A stretch of DNA of 46,946 bases. Origin: Tidjanibacter sp. (lineage in GTDB: Bacteria; Bacteroidota; Bacteroidia; Bacteroidales; Rikenellaceae). Below the pieces are notes generated by a model that worked only from the letters and a program-made list of their open reading frames with translations, was not told where the DNA came from and did not search any database. Of the stretch, positions 8,776 to 17,053 are shown piece by piece. The stretch's first letter is position 1. Each line of letters begins with the position of its first letter. Where the stretch lies: assembly GCA_017936005.1 (NCBI GenBank), contig JAGBGK010000027.1, forward strand, positions 1 through 46,946, given 5' to 3'. A program made the translations under genes and the position numbers.

Positions 8776-9759
8776 TTAGAGTTCGATGGTGAAGCTCTGG
8801 TCGGTCCAATCCTCCTGCGAGGGAGCCCACATGATTTGCTCAACAGCACCGATGGTGAAGTTGTAGGAGATATTCTCGTTCATACTCCACATCTTGTCGG
8901 CGGTGTCAATATCGTCGCCGAGGTGTTTCTTAACGGTAACGGTCTCGGTTGCGCCATTGTTGGTTACGGTGTAAACAACGGTCAGGTAGCTTGCGCTGGT
9001 GAACTCCTGAGGAATCACGTAGGAGTGGTCAATTGTAATCTCCTGAGTTGCATCGGTAACGGTCAAATCGCCGGAGAAGAGAGTGCAAGTCTCGCTGCTG
9101 GCACCATCGGGCACGGTCCAGAAGTCAACAACGGTACCGCTGCCGTGAATGGTGTTGTAGGGCATGGTGTAGGTACCCTCGGAATATACACCGCTGATTA
9201 CGATGCTTTTGAGTTTGATTTCACGAGGGTCGCTTGCAGCCTTGGTGATACCGAAGTTGAGTTTGGTCAACTTGTGGCGGAACACGGCGGGAACGTCGTT
9301 ACCTTTTGCCTCGCGAACGATGTCGGCAACACGGAGGTCAACATTCTTGTTGGTCTCCACGCTGTAACCGGAGATGACGTAGTCTTTGTTGGTGTTCCAC
9401 TCGCGGGTTGCGGTGAAGCCGGTAGGAGCCACAGCGAAGAAGGTGAGGCTACCACGTGCGGGCCAATAGTAGGCGGTGCCGGTGGTCCAATCGCCGCTGG
9501 TGTTGGTTACCGTCTCGTTCTGGAAGTAGGGCTGAGCAGTGGAGTGTGCGCCGGCCCAAGTCTCGCCTTCGTTCAGCAGGAAAGCGGCAGCGATGAATGA
9601 GTCGCCCTCAAAGGCGCCACGATTCTCAACAGGCACGCTCTGAACAGCTTGGAAGTCGATCCTCTCACCCTGTGCAAAGTTACCACTGAAATCAACCTCG
9701 TTCTTCACGCAGCTGGCAAGTGCTACACATGCTGCTGCAATAGCGATAAGTTTTTTCAT
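8776..9759 (-). CDS. Fimbrillin family lipoprotein, candidate major pilin
   Basis: The ATG at 9759 starts MKKLIAIAAACVALASC with Cys17 as lipidation site; the longer open frame upstream is A/C-rich leader, not coding. The 327-aa product has NRGAFEG (possible Arg maturation site near residue 47), YYWPARGSLTFFAVAPTG, VFRHKLTKLNFGITK and a final strand EDWTDQSFTIEL. It is the first fimbrillin in the operon and the only one preceded by a long leader with almost no G. Such a leader is typical of highly translated Bacteroidetes genes, so I infer this is the main shaft subunit. The family assignment is firm; the major-pilin role is inference. Confidence 0.82.
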   Translation of the reverse strand: MKKLIAIAAACVALASCVKNEVDFSGNFAQGERIDFQAVQSVPVENRGAFEGDSFIAAAFLLNEGETWAGAHSTAQPYFQNETVTNTSGDWTTGTAYYWPARGSLTFFAVAPTGFTATREWNTNKDYVISGYSVETNKNVDLRVADIVREAKGNDVPAVFRHKLTKLNFGITKAASDPREIKLKSIVISGVYSEGTYTMPYNTIHGSGTVVDFWTVPDGASSETCTLFSGDLTVTDATQEITIDHSYVIPQEFTSASYLTVVYTVTNNGATETVTVKKHLGDDIDTADKMWSMNENISYNFTIGAVEQIMWAPSQEDWTDQSFTIEL

Positions 9760-9925
9760 AGTTTTGTTTGTTTTAGAAAGGTTAATAAATGTTAATTGGT
9801 TTGTTTGTGTTTTGTTTGTTGTTTGTTGATTAATTGGTTGTTTGTTTCTGTTATTTGCGTTTTTTGATGTTGTCTGTTGTGTCTGTTTCGTGTTGTCAAG
9901 TTTTATTTTGGTTAGTTTATTTTCA
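9760..9925 (-). promoter_or_regulatory. G-poor, A/C-rich leader upstream of the first fimbrillin
   Basis: This 166-base gap is the largest inside the operon. Read as mRNA (minus strand) it contains only about eight G residues and many AACAAAC-type runs, so it should be unstructured and favour ribosome loading in a genus that rarely uses Shine-Dalgarno pairing. I did not find a convincing TAnnTTTG box within it. A processing site or a separate start remains possible. Confidence 0.5.
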
Positions 9926-10948
9926 TTACAATTCCATATCGAAGTGCTCCTCCTTCCAATCCTCCGTCTCGGGCTTGAAACCACCACCCGCAGTGGGAGG
10001 AGTGGAGGGCTTGTCGATGGTGATAACCTCGTCCAACAGCAGCCAGTTGTGTTCCTTACACTCGGGGCTCTCAAACAATTTCGAAATGTTGAAATCCCTG
10101 TTCTCCACACGGCCGTCCACGGTGTTGATGTTGAACGACACCCACAACTCGTTGTTCGAGTGGTCGATGTGTCCAAAGGTGTTAAAGACACTACACAACA
10201 CCGCCGAGCCCTTGTCGTCGCTCTTCTGCAAGGAGAAATAGATGGCCGTCTCGGGCACGTCAACCCTCTGGCGGCTACCGAGCATATTGCTGCCGGCCAT
10301 ACCCGTCAGGATGGCCTGCGCACTCGACACCCATTCCAATCCCTCAACCTTCACCTGCAAGTAGAAGGTCTCGGTTACGGGTGTGGCGGTTGTGCGGATG
10401 GTGTAGAGCTCGTCGTGCCACGGGATGCTCTTTGCGGCATCGGTGGCCACCCACACAAGGTCGGGTTGGTGGCGTATGTCCAGAGGCTCGTTCGCACGGG
10501 TGTTGAAACGACTTGCAAGGGCCTCCGACACCGACGAGGTGTAGGCCTCGATGGTGTGGTGGCTGTAATCGTTGCGGATGATGGTCGATGGGGTGTCGAA
10601 GTTATAGACAACCATTTCGTAGTTGCCGGGCATAATACCCACACGGCCCGAAACAACGTGGCGGCCTTGCGAGTCGGTCGAAACGCTGCTGATGTAGCTC
10701 TCGCCTGCAATCCTGTTCTCCCCGGGCTCATAGAAGAGCACCCTCAGCATCTCTGGATTGGTGGGTTGGGGTTGTATCTTGGGATTGTAGATGTCGCAGG
10801 TTACGTTGCGCATACCTTCGGCGTCGATGACAACCTGCAATTCGGTGGTGAAGTTGGGGTCCAACAAGGGCCTGCGCTCACAGCCAAGCACCGCGAACAC
10901 CATCACCATCACAAGGAGTGCTGCCGTATGTCTGCACGCCAACCTCAT
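9926..10948 (-). CDS. DUF5119 domain lipoprotein of the fimbrial operon
   Basis: This 340-aa lipoprotein (VLGC lipobox at residues 20-23, then ERRPLLDPNFTT) matches DUF5119, a family usually found next to fimbrillin and DUF3575 genes in Bacteroidales. It has a fimbrillin-like beta-rich body (PEMLRVLFYEPG, GIMPGNYEMVVYNF, ETFYLQVKVEGLEWV) and ends EDWKEEHFDMEL, very like the end of the first fimbrillin (EDWTDQSFTIEL). The ATG at 10948 overlaps the stop of the preceding gene as TGATG, so the two are translationally coupled. An anchor or assembly role is inferred from position. Confidence 0.82.
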   Translation of the reverse strand: MRLACRHTAALLVMVMVFAVLGCERRPLLDPNFTTELQVVIDAEGMRNVTCDIYNPKIQPQPTNPEMLRVLFYEPGENRIAGESYISSVSTDSQGRHVVSGRVGIMPGNYEMVVYNFDTPSTIIRNDYSHHTIEAYTSSVSEALASRFNTRANEPLDIRHQPDLVWVATDAAKSIPWHDELYTIRTTATPVTETFYLQVKVEGLEWVSSAQAILTGMAGSNMLGSRQRVDVPETAIYFSLQKSDDKGSAVLCSVFNTFGHIDHSNNELWVSFNINTVDGRVENRDFNISKLFESPECKEHNWLLLDEVITIDKPSTPPTAGGGFKPETEDWKEEHFDMEL

Positions 10949-12213
10949 CACCAACTGCCTCCTTTCGTCTTAATGGTGATGGGTACAACAAGCGATATCT
11001 CCGCCTTGGTGGGACCAACCCAGTGGAGGCGGCCGGCGTTGAATTTATCTCTGATGAGGTCCTGCCAATCGTCCGTGGGGACATAGTGGCGGTAGGGGAT
11101 GTTGGCATAGCCCACTGAGAGCGAAAACTCGATGTTCATTCGCTTGCCCAACGGAGCCGAATAGCCATAAGTGAGTCCTGCGCTCCAAAATTCACCCTGA
11201 TAGCAGCCCCAAGTGTTGGCTTGGAAATCGAACATTCCGCTCATGGCATAGGCTCCCAAGAAGTGGCCCACAAGCCTATCTCTGCCGGGGAAGTTGCCAT
11301 TGGGTGCAACGGGTTTTGGTGCAAACCACCACCTTGCTTCGCCGCCAATCGCAAGCAGCTGCAAGCAGTAGCGGTTGTTCTCCGTCAGCCACCACGGGCA
11401 AATGTGGTTGTACACCAACGAGAAGCGATTGCCAATGGGTGCCTCCACTGCAAAGTTGACAACAGTGGCCGCATCGTAGAGGGCGTTGGTTTTCAGCGCC
11501 AGAATGGTCCTACGCGAGGAGCTTGGGGCGGGTAGTGGTCTGAATTGAAGGTGGAAGGGTGGGGTGATGTCGGATGCAACATCACTCTTGGGTGCGGTGG
11601 TGGGGAGTGCCGCCACGTGTTGCGACCAATAGATGACAAGCGTTGTTGCCGTACGCAGGTAGGGTAGGTGGTGGCGGTTGATGTAGGAATATGGCAGGCC
11701 CTTGCGCAACTTCATCAGTTGGCGCATCTTCTTGTCGGGGTGGACACCCTTGCGACGCAAAATCTGCAACACCTCCCTCTTGAAGGGAACATCTTTGTCG
11801 GCCTCCACGCGCTCGATAAGACCGGAGAAGTCCTCACCCAGAGGCTCCTCCCTCATCTGTTCCAGCCCCAGAGTCTTGTAGCGTTTCAGCAACCAATATT
11901 TGGTCGTGCCGGAACGACGGGCCGAAAGCCTTTGGTTGTAACGAACGCTACCCTCCGGCGAAGCATAGGCAACAATGGCGACACTGTCGATATACTTGCC
12001 GTTGGCCTCAAAGAAGTTGTCGAGGGATTGGATGGTTTGGCGGTTGGAGAGGTAGCTCTCGTCGAGGACATATTTGTCGTGGCGGAAATAGAGAGTAGCA
12101 GACATCGTGTGGGACTCTCTCTTTTGAGCCCAAAGCGACGTCGCGCACGTGAGTGCAACGAGCAACACGACAATTTTTCTGCAACTATATTTTATCGAAA
12201 AATAGTTCTCCAT
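10948..12213 (-). CDS. DUF3575 outer-membrane protein with OmpA-like N-terminal domain
   Basis: The first gene of the operon encodes 421 aa with a signal peptide ending SLWAQ. Residues about 35-130 resemble an OmpA-like peptidoglycan-binding fold (YASPEGSVRYNQRLSARR is its hallmark). Residues about 230-420 match DUF3575, a beta-barrel-like domain (LKTNALYDAATVVNFAVE, YGYSAPLGKRMNIEFSLSVG). Proteins of this architecture open many Bacteroidales fimbrial operons and may anchor or guide assembly in the outer membrane. Its stop overlaps the DUF5119 start. Confidence 0.85.
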   Translation of the reverse strand: MENYFSIKYSCRKIVVLLVALTCATSLWAQKRESHTMSATLYFRHDKYVLDESYLSNRQTIQSLDNFFEANGKYIDSVAIVAYASPEGSVRYNQRLSARRSGTTKYWLLKRYKTLGLEQMREEPLGEDFSGLIERVEADKDVPFKREVLQILRRKGVHPDKKMRQLMKLRKGLPYSYINRHHLPYLRTATTLVIYWSQHVAALPTTAPKSDVASDITPPFHLQFRPLPAPSSSRRTILALKTNALYDAATVVNFAVEAPIGNRFSLVYNHICPWWLTENNRYCLQLLAIGGEARWWFAPKPVAPNGNFPGRDRLVGHFLGAYAMSGMFDFQANTWGCYQGEFWSAGLTYGYSAPLGKRMNIEFSLSVGYANIPYRHYVPTDDWQDLIRDKFNAGRLHWVGPTKAEISLVVPITIKTKGGSW

Positions 12214-12350
12214 TCCTTCTCGACCTAACCAAATCGGTGGACAGTTGTGTTGTTTTTCGGAGGCAAAAGAGACTCAAACACCGCCCCGTTCAAGCCCCAC
12301 GTTTGTCCCCTTTTCTCTTAAAGAGAAAAAATAAATTATGCCCACGAAGC

Positions 12351-12468
12351 CTAAGATAGTGTTTTTTTGTGTTAGTAGGGTGAATTTTTCGATTAAAAAT
12401 AGTCATTTTGTCATTTTTTGGGTATATGGGGGGGGTAATTTGAATGTTAAAATCGGAAAATAGTACAT
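12351..12468 (-). promoter_or_regulatory. Candidate fimbrial operon promoter with two upstream motifs
   Basis: TATCTTAG (minus strand, 12358 to 12351) is one base off the TAnnTTTG -7 consensus. Upstream are AAAATagtCATTTT (12396-12409) and AAAATCGGAAAATAGTACAT (12449-12468). Both recur with almost the same spacing upstream of the araC gene (13739-13752 and 13791-13810). This shared layout suggests binding sites for the neighbouring AraC regulator. The -7 call is tentative; the motif repetition is seen directly. Confidence 0.5.
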
Positions 12469-12642
12469 ATTTGTTTTGCGGGCAAAATGTGGTAGGAGTG
12501 TGGTTCGGTTCGTCTTTGCCACCCCCAAATCATCCCCTCTGTGGCCCCATTTCGCATTGGCTGGCGACAACAGAAAAGAGGTCGTCCGACAAGGTGATTT
12601 TTGCGTTATGCACGTCTTGAAATCACTCGTGTCGCACAACCT

Positions 12643-12691
12643 CAACAAAAGAGGGTATGCCCAACTTTCGGTTAGGCATACCCCTTCTCAA
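12643..12691 (-). terminator. Terminator of the AraC regulator gene
   Basis: GGGTATGCC (12653-12661) pairs with GGCATACCC (12675-12683), with a further AAC/GTT pairing in the loop. On the minus strand it lies about 40 bases after the araC stop and is followed by TCTTTTGTTG. An A-rich stretch on the other side would let it also act on the plus strand. Confidence 0.7.
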
Positions 12692-12724
12692 AAAAGATAG
12701 TTTTAGGAATTGTGTAGAAGAATT

Positions 12725-13651
12725 CTAAACATTTTTTTGCTCCCTAATGGGGGAGTTCACACTCTGACGCCACTGTTGTGGGGTCATTCCCGTGTAGCGC
12801 TTGAAGTAGCGGCAGAAGAACGAAGGAGTTGCAAAGTTCATCCTATCGCTCACGATGGTCGTCGACAGGCTCGCATTGAGCAACAATCGTTTGGCATTTT
12901 TGATTACCATCTCTGCAATCATATCCGAAGGAGTGATGCCCGTAACCCTCTTGATTTTGCCCGAAAACTGCTTGGCGCTCATACCAAACAACTCGGCATA
13001 GTATTCCACGTCGCGGTGCTCGAACGAGCTGGCTGTAAGCATCATACTAAACCTCTTGGCCAACTGTTCGCTAGCAGAACTCTCCTTCACGGCGAGGTTG
13101 CGACGCAGGAAAATGTCAACCAACTCCGAGCGCAGAATGGCCAATGTGTTGCGGTCAATGTCAGCACGATTGCAGTTGCGATAGTTAGCCGAGGATGCGG
13201 CAATGTACTCCATCAGCGCGGTCATAACCCTGTTCTCTTGTTTGAGCAACGAGATTACGGGATTTTGGCGCAAACGGGGGAAGGTGTTTACAATGCTACC
13301 CACCGAAGCTTCGTCGTTGATGCGGCCCACAATGGTTGATGCCAAAAAGTCAGGCGATACGGTGGTGAAACGGCAGTAGGTGCCGGCAAAGATTATGAGC
13401 ATCTGTCCGGCCCTAACAATGTGGGAGGTTCCATCAACAGAAGCTTGTACGCTTCCGGCCCTGCATATCCACATTATCACGCCGTCCTTGAACATAATTG
13501 AACGATCCATCATTGTGGTCGTCATTGCATCGCCACCTGCAATGTCGAAGTAGTGAAACGAAGGCTCAGGACGCAATTGCAGACTCTTGACCATAAAGTC
13601 AAAGTCGAAAATTCGGTTAGGGTTTTGGGGGTTGTTGTGATGTGTCGGCAT
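12725..13651 (-). CDS. AraC family transcriptional regulator
   Basis: The 308-aa protein has an N-terminal cupin-like sensor region (about 30-180; GDAMTTTMMDRSIMFKDGVI, IVRAGQMLIIFAGTYC) and a C-terminal AraC double helix-turn-helix (about 205-300). The latter shows FGMSAKQFSGKIKRVTGITP and FATPSFFCRYFKRYTGMTPQQWR, the classic second-helix signature. It is transcribed toward the fimbrial operon and has its own terminator. A role in controlling the pili is inferred from adjacency and from sequence motifs shared by both promoters. Met20 (MVKSLQLRPEP) is an alternative start; the longer ATG was kept. Confidence 0.9.
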   Translation of the reverse strand: MPTHHNNPQNPNRIFDFDFMVKSLQLRPEPSFHYFDIAGGDAMTTTMMDRSIMFKDGVIMWICRAGSVQASVDGTSHIVRAGQMLIIFAGTYCRFTTVSPDFLASTIVGRINDEASVGSIVNTFPRLRQNPVISLLKQENRVMTALMEYIAASSANYRNCNRADIDRNTLAILRSELVDIFLRRNLAVKESSASEQLAKRFSMMLTASSFEHRDVEYYAELFGMSAKQFSGKIKRVTGITPSDMIAEMVIKNAKRLLLNASLSTTIVSDRMNFATPSFFCRYFKRYTGMTPQQWRQSVNSPIREQKNV

Positions 13652-13685
13652 AGAATAATGTGTTTTTTAGTATGTCGTTACGGTG

Positions 13686-13810
13686 CAAAGATAATTATTT
13701 ACACAAAACCTCGCGCGCAAAAGAGAAATTTGACATAGAAAATGCACATTTTTCATATATTTTCCAAAAGCCGCGCAAAAACAGCACATAAAAATCGGAT
13801 AATAGAACAT
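13686..13810 (-). promoter_or_regulatory. araC promoter with the two motifs shared with the fimbrial operon
   Basis: TATCTTTG (minus strand, 13693 to 13686) is a perfect -7 box about 35 bases before the start codon. Upstream are AAAATgcaCATTTT (13739-13752) and AAAATCGGATAATAGAACAT (13791-13810). The two motifs start 52 bases apart here and 53 bases apart before the fimbrial operon, in the same orientation. Confidence 0.6.
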
Positions 13811-13911
13811 CTTGCATACTCCTTTTTTACCCCTCTTATGTGTAAAAACGCCCACCACAACAGAGTCTTTGAGCCCCTGATGTGTAAAATCTACAAAGAA
13901 TATGGTGATGA

Positions 13912-14775
13912 TTATCGCTCGTTTTGGCCACCCATAATGTCGAGCAATTCTGTGGTGATGGCCTGCTGGCGTTGTTTGTTGTATTCAAGTGCGAGTTCGC
14001 CAATCAGCTTGTCGGCATTGTCGGTTGCGGTCTGCATCGCAATCATCCTCGCAGCGTGTTCGGAGGCAGAAGCCGAGAGTGCCGCAGAGTAGAGTTTCAG
14101 GGTGATTTGTCGGGGCACAATCTCCGCAATAAGTTGCTCCCTATCGGGCTCCAAAATATACTCCGTGGTGTAGCTGTCGCCACCCTCTGTTTTCTCCATT
14201 TCTATTGGCAGAAGTTGTTCACACACGAGTTTTTGTGTGCCGGCAGAGAGGAATTTATAATAGACAATATCCACCCTGTCGGTATCCCCCGCAAGGTACT
14301 CATTCATCAATCGATTGGCCATCTCGCCGGCCATCTCATAGGTGGGCTTATCTGCCAAATCCTCGTGCCCATCTTCGCACATAAAGCCCTCGCGATGTAG
14401 CCCCTTGGCAAGTTGTTCTCCCACAGCAATAATTTCCACTTTGCCACCCTCGGTTGCCCACTCTCGGGCGGTCTTGGTGGTGCGCCTCACCACATTACCA
14501 TTGTAGGCTCCGCAGAGCGTTCCGTTGGACGCAAAGCCCACGAGTGTAACCCTTTCTATGGTGCGTGGAGTGGCAAGGGTAAGGGGGGTGTTTTCCTGGC
14601 TGCCAACCAAGTGGGAGGTGATTTTTTGCAGTTCATCGGAGTAGGGTACAAGCGCACCAATGGCCCTTTGGGTGCGGTGCAGTTTTGCTGCCGCAACCAT
14701 CTTCATAGCCGAGGTAATCTTGCGTGTGCTACGCACCGATGCAATCCTCTCTTTTATCTCCCTGAGCGATGCCAC
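13912..14775 (-). CDS. atpG: ATP synthase F1 gamma subunit
   Basis: The 287-aa protein begins MASLREIKERIASVRSTRKI and contains ITSAMKMVAAAKLHRTQ, the gamma-chain signature of the N-terminal helix. Its C-terminal helix (SASASEHAARMIAMQTATDN) matches the family. Together the two helices form the rotating coiled-coil shaft inside the alpha/beta hexamer. The start codon is GTG. It is the last gene of the ATP synthase operon, 19 bp after atpA. Confidence 0.96.
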   Translation of the reverse strand: MASLREIKERIASVRSTRKITSAMKMVAAAKLHRTQRAIGALVPYSDELQKITSHLVGSQENTPLTLATPRTIERVTLVGFASNGTLCGAYNGNVVRRTTKTAREWATEGGKVEIIAVGEQLAKGLHREGFMCEDGHEDLADKPTYEMAGEMANRLMNEYLAGDTDRVDIVYYKFLSAGTQKLVCEQLLPIEMEKTEGGDSYTTEYILEPDREQLIAEIVPRQITLKLYSAALSASASEHAARMIAMQTATDNADKLIGELALEYNKQRQQAITTELLDIMGGQNER

Positions 14776-14794
14776 GATTGTTGTGTGTTGTTGA

Positions 14795-16378
14795 TTATGA
14801 GTTTATTGCAGCAATGGTTTCGGCTGCTGTTTTTTCTATTCCCGAGACAATCTCCTCGTTGAGTACACCCGCCTTTAGGCCCCCCAACACATCCTCCGAG
14901 TGGGTGGCTCGCAGTAGTTCCAAGAATAGCCTTTCAAAGTTCTTTACTTGTTCGGTTTGAAGCTCTTTGAGGAGTCCGTTCACACCACAATATAGCACCG
15001 CAATTTGCTCCTCTACGGGCATTGGTGCATACTGTGGTTGGATGAGCAGCTCGGTGTTTTTGTGTCCTTTGTCGATGACGTAGGCAGTAACGGGGTCCAA
15101 ATCGCCGCCAAACTTCGTAAACGCCTCCAACTCACGATATTGTGCTTGGTCTATTTTGAGCGTACCGGCCACCTTCTTCATCGCCTTAATCTGGGCATTT
15201 CCACCCACACGGCTCACCGAGATACCAACATTAATAGCAGGCCTTACGCCCTGATTGAAGAGGTCGCTTTCGAGGAAAATCTGACCATCGGTAATGGAAA
15301 TCACATTGGTTGGGATGTAGGCCGAAACGTCGCCCGCCTGTGTTTCAATGATGGGTAGTGCGGTCAGCGAGCCTCCGCCCTTAACCTTGCCACGCAGACA
15401 CTCCGGAAGGTCGTTCATCTTCTCGGCCACCGAGTCGTTGGCGATGATTTTGGCTGCCCTTTCCAAGAGTCGGGAGTGGAGGTAGAAGATGTCGCCGGGA
15501 TAGGCCTCCCTGCCCGAAGGACGACGCAGGATTAGCGACACCTCACGATAGGAAACAGCCTGCTTCGAGAGGTCGTCATAGACCACCAATGCGTGGCGGC
15601 CCGTGTCTCGGAACCATTCGCCAATGGCCGCACCTGCAAAGGGTGCAAAATATTGCAAAGCCGCAGGGTCCGAGGCTGTGGCTGCCACCACCACCGTATA
15701 GTCCATCGCTCCCTTTTCTCGGAGGGTGTTGACGATGTTGGCCACCGTTGAACCCTTCTGTCCCACAGCTACATAGATACAATAGACGGGCTTGCCGTTG
15801 AGGTAGTTATCTCTCTGGTTAATGATGGTGTCGATGGCAATGGCGGTCTTGCCCGTTTGGCGGTCGCCGATGATAAGCTCCCTCTGGCCCCTACCGATGG
15901 GAATCATTGCATCCACCGCTTTGAGGCCCGTTTGGAGGGGCTCGTTTACGGGTTGACGGAAGATAACACCGGGGGCTTTGCGCTCCAACGGCATTGAGAA
16001 CTTCTCGCCCTCAATATCGCCCCTGCCATCAAGGGTTTCGCCCAGAGGGTTAATCACCCTTCCCACCACATTGTCGTTGACCTCAATCGACACAATCCTC
16101 TCGGTGCGCCTTACTATTTGTCCCTCTTTGATGTGGTCGGTGGGGCCCAGAAGTACAGCTCCCACATTATCCTCTTCGAGGTTCATCACAACGCCCGACA
16201 CGCCACCCTCAAACTCCAATAACTCGCCACTCTCGGCATTGTGGAGTCCATAGATGCGTGCTACGCCGTCGCTCACTTGCAACACGGTGCCCACCTCTTC
16301 AAATTTTACTGTGGTGTCGATGCCGGCAAGTTGTTCTTGCAAAATGCGGCTCACCTCGCTTGGTCTTATCTCTGCCAT
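14795..16378 (-). CDS. atpA: ATP synthase F1 alpha subunit
   Basis: The start is the ATG at 16378 ([17 protein letters not shown]); 12 codons of open frame upstream are not part of the family. The 527-aa protein has the Walker A motif [11 protein letters not shown], the alpha-subunit loop [20 protein letters not shown] and the signature [14 protein letters not shown]. It forms the non-catalytic nucleotide sites of the F1 hexamer. A 75-bp gap separates it from atpH. Confidence 0.97.
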   Translation of the reverse strand: MAEIRPSEVSRILQEQLAGIDTTVKFEEVGTVLQVSDGVARIYGLHNAESGELLEFEGGVSGVVMNLEEDNVGAVLLGPTDHIKEGQIVRRTERIVSIEVNDNVVGRVINPLGETLDGRGDIEGEKFSMPLERKAPGVIFRQPVNEPLQTGLKAVDAMIPIGRGQRELIIGDRQTGKTAIAIDTIINQRDNYLNGKPVYCIYVAVGQKGSTVANIVNTLREKGAMDYTVVVAATASDPAALQYFAPFAGAAIGEWFRDTGRHALVVYDDLSKQAVSYREVSLILRRPSGREAYPGDIFYLHSRLLERAAKIIANDSVAEKMNDLPECLRGKVKGGGSLTALPIIETQAGDVSAYIPTNVISITDGQIFLESDLFNQGVRPAINVGISVSRVGGNAQIKAMKKVAGTLKIDQAQYRELEAFTKFGGDLDPVTAYVIDKGHKNTELLIQPQYAPMPVEEQIAVLYCGVNGLLKELQTEQVKNFERLFLELLRATHSEDVLGGLKAGVLNEEIVSGIEKTAAETIAAINS

Positions 16379-16453
16379 TTTTTGTTGTTTTAGGTTGTGC
16401 ACCCCGCCCATCATATTGGTGTTGTAAGATGTGGAGCCACAACGCTTTATGTC

Positions 16454-17020
16454 CTATACAAGTGTTTTGTTTTTGCGGAGAAACTCTCTGCGAATCTTCT
16501 CCAACTGCCCCTTCAACGAGGCGTCCAGCAGCAGGTCGTCAACCTGCAAAACGAAGCCACCCTTGATGTCGGGCGAGGTGTGTAAAATCACCTCTGCCAC
16601 GCCTCCTGTGCGCTCCTCTACGATGGCTTTTAATCGAGCGAGGAGTGCCTCTTCGGGCCGAGTGGTGGTTGTGAGTTGCACTCTTACAAGGCCACGACTC
16701 TTGCGGTAGAGCCTTACATATCCGAGCGACATCTCTCCCAGCCATCGCTCTCGGTGGTGGGCGAGTACCAAATCTACAAACCTACCCAGCAGAGCCCTAC
16801 ACTCCTCCGCACAGCACCCCTCTACACACGACAACACAATGGCACACTTTCTTTGTGGTGAAACCACAGGGTTGTTCAGCACCTCTCTTACCTCGTGCGA
16901 CCCCATCAGCAAGTGGGCCAACTGCTCCATTGTGGGGTAGAGGGCCTCGGCTTGCCCGATGCTGTCGGCTTGGGCAAGCAGTGCTTTGGCATAGCGACCT
17001 ATGAGGATGCTGCTATTCAT
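16454..17020 (-). CDS. atpH: ATP synthase F1 delta subunit
   Basis: The 188-aa protein starts MNSSILIGRYAKALLAQADS, matching the delta/OSCP N-terminal helical domain. Its C-terminal part (ILHTSPDIKGGFVLQVDDLLLDASLKGQLEKIRREF) carries the GG-F-x-x-x-x-D-x-x-x-D-x-S signature. It links the peripheral stalk to the top of the alpha/beta head. It lies between atpF and atpA. Confidence 0.93.
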   Translation of the reverse strand: MNSSILIGRYAKALLAQADSIGQAEALYPTMEQLAHLLMGSHEVREVLNNPVVSPQRKCAIVLSCVEGCCAEECRALLGRFVDLVLAHHRERWLGEMSLGYVRLYRKSRGLVRVQLTTTTRPEEALLARLKAIVEERTGGVAEVILHTSPDIKGGFVLQVDDLLLDASLKGQLEKIRREFLRKNKTLV

Positions 17021-17053
17021 CGTTTGAGTGTATTCAAGGTGGGCTTGTGTGGG

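Larger units (their letters stand above)
12214..12724. other. 511-bp intergenic region upstream of the fimbrial operon
   Basis: No coding sequence is convincing here. From left to right it holds the fimbrial leader, a TTTTCTC/GAGAAAA inverted repeat (12311-12329), the candidate fimbrial promoter with two upstream motifs, a stretch with a GTGATTT/AAATCAC inverted repeat (about 12594-12637), and the araC terminator. I looked for long inverted repeats bounding an invertible promoter and saw none. Confidence 0.6.

Noticed and set aside
12403-12700. Two overlapping open frames on opposite strands in the fimbrial upstream region
   Set aside because: Neither has a family-like pattern or suitable start context, and they run through the terminator and regulatory motifs.
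12214-12724. Invertible promoter upstream of the fimbrial operon
   Set aside because: No pair of long inverted repeats bounds the promoter, and no invertase gene is adjacent. Only short hairpins are present.
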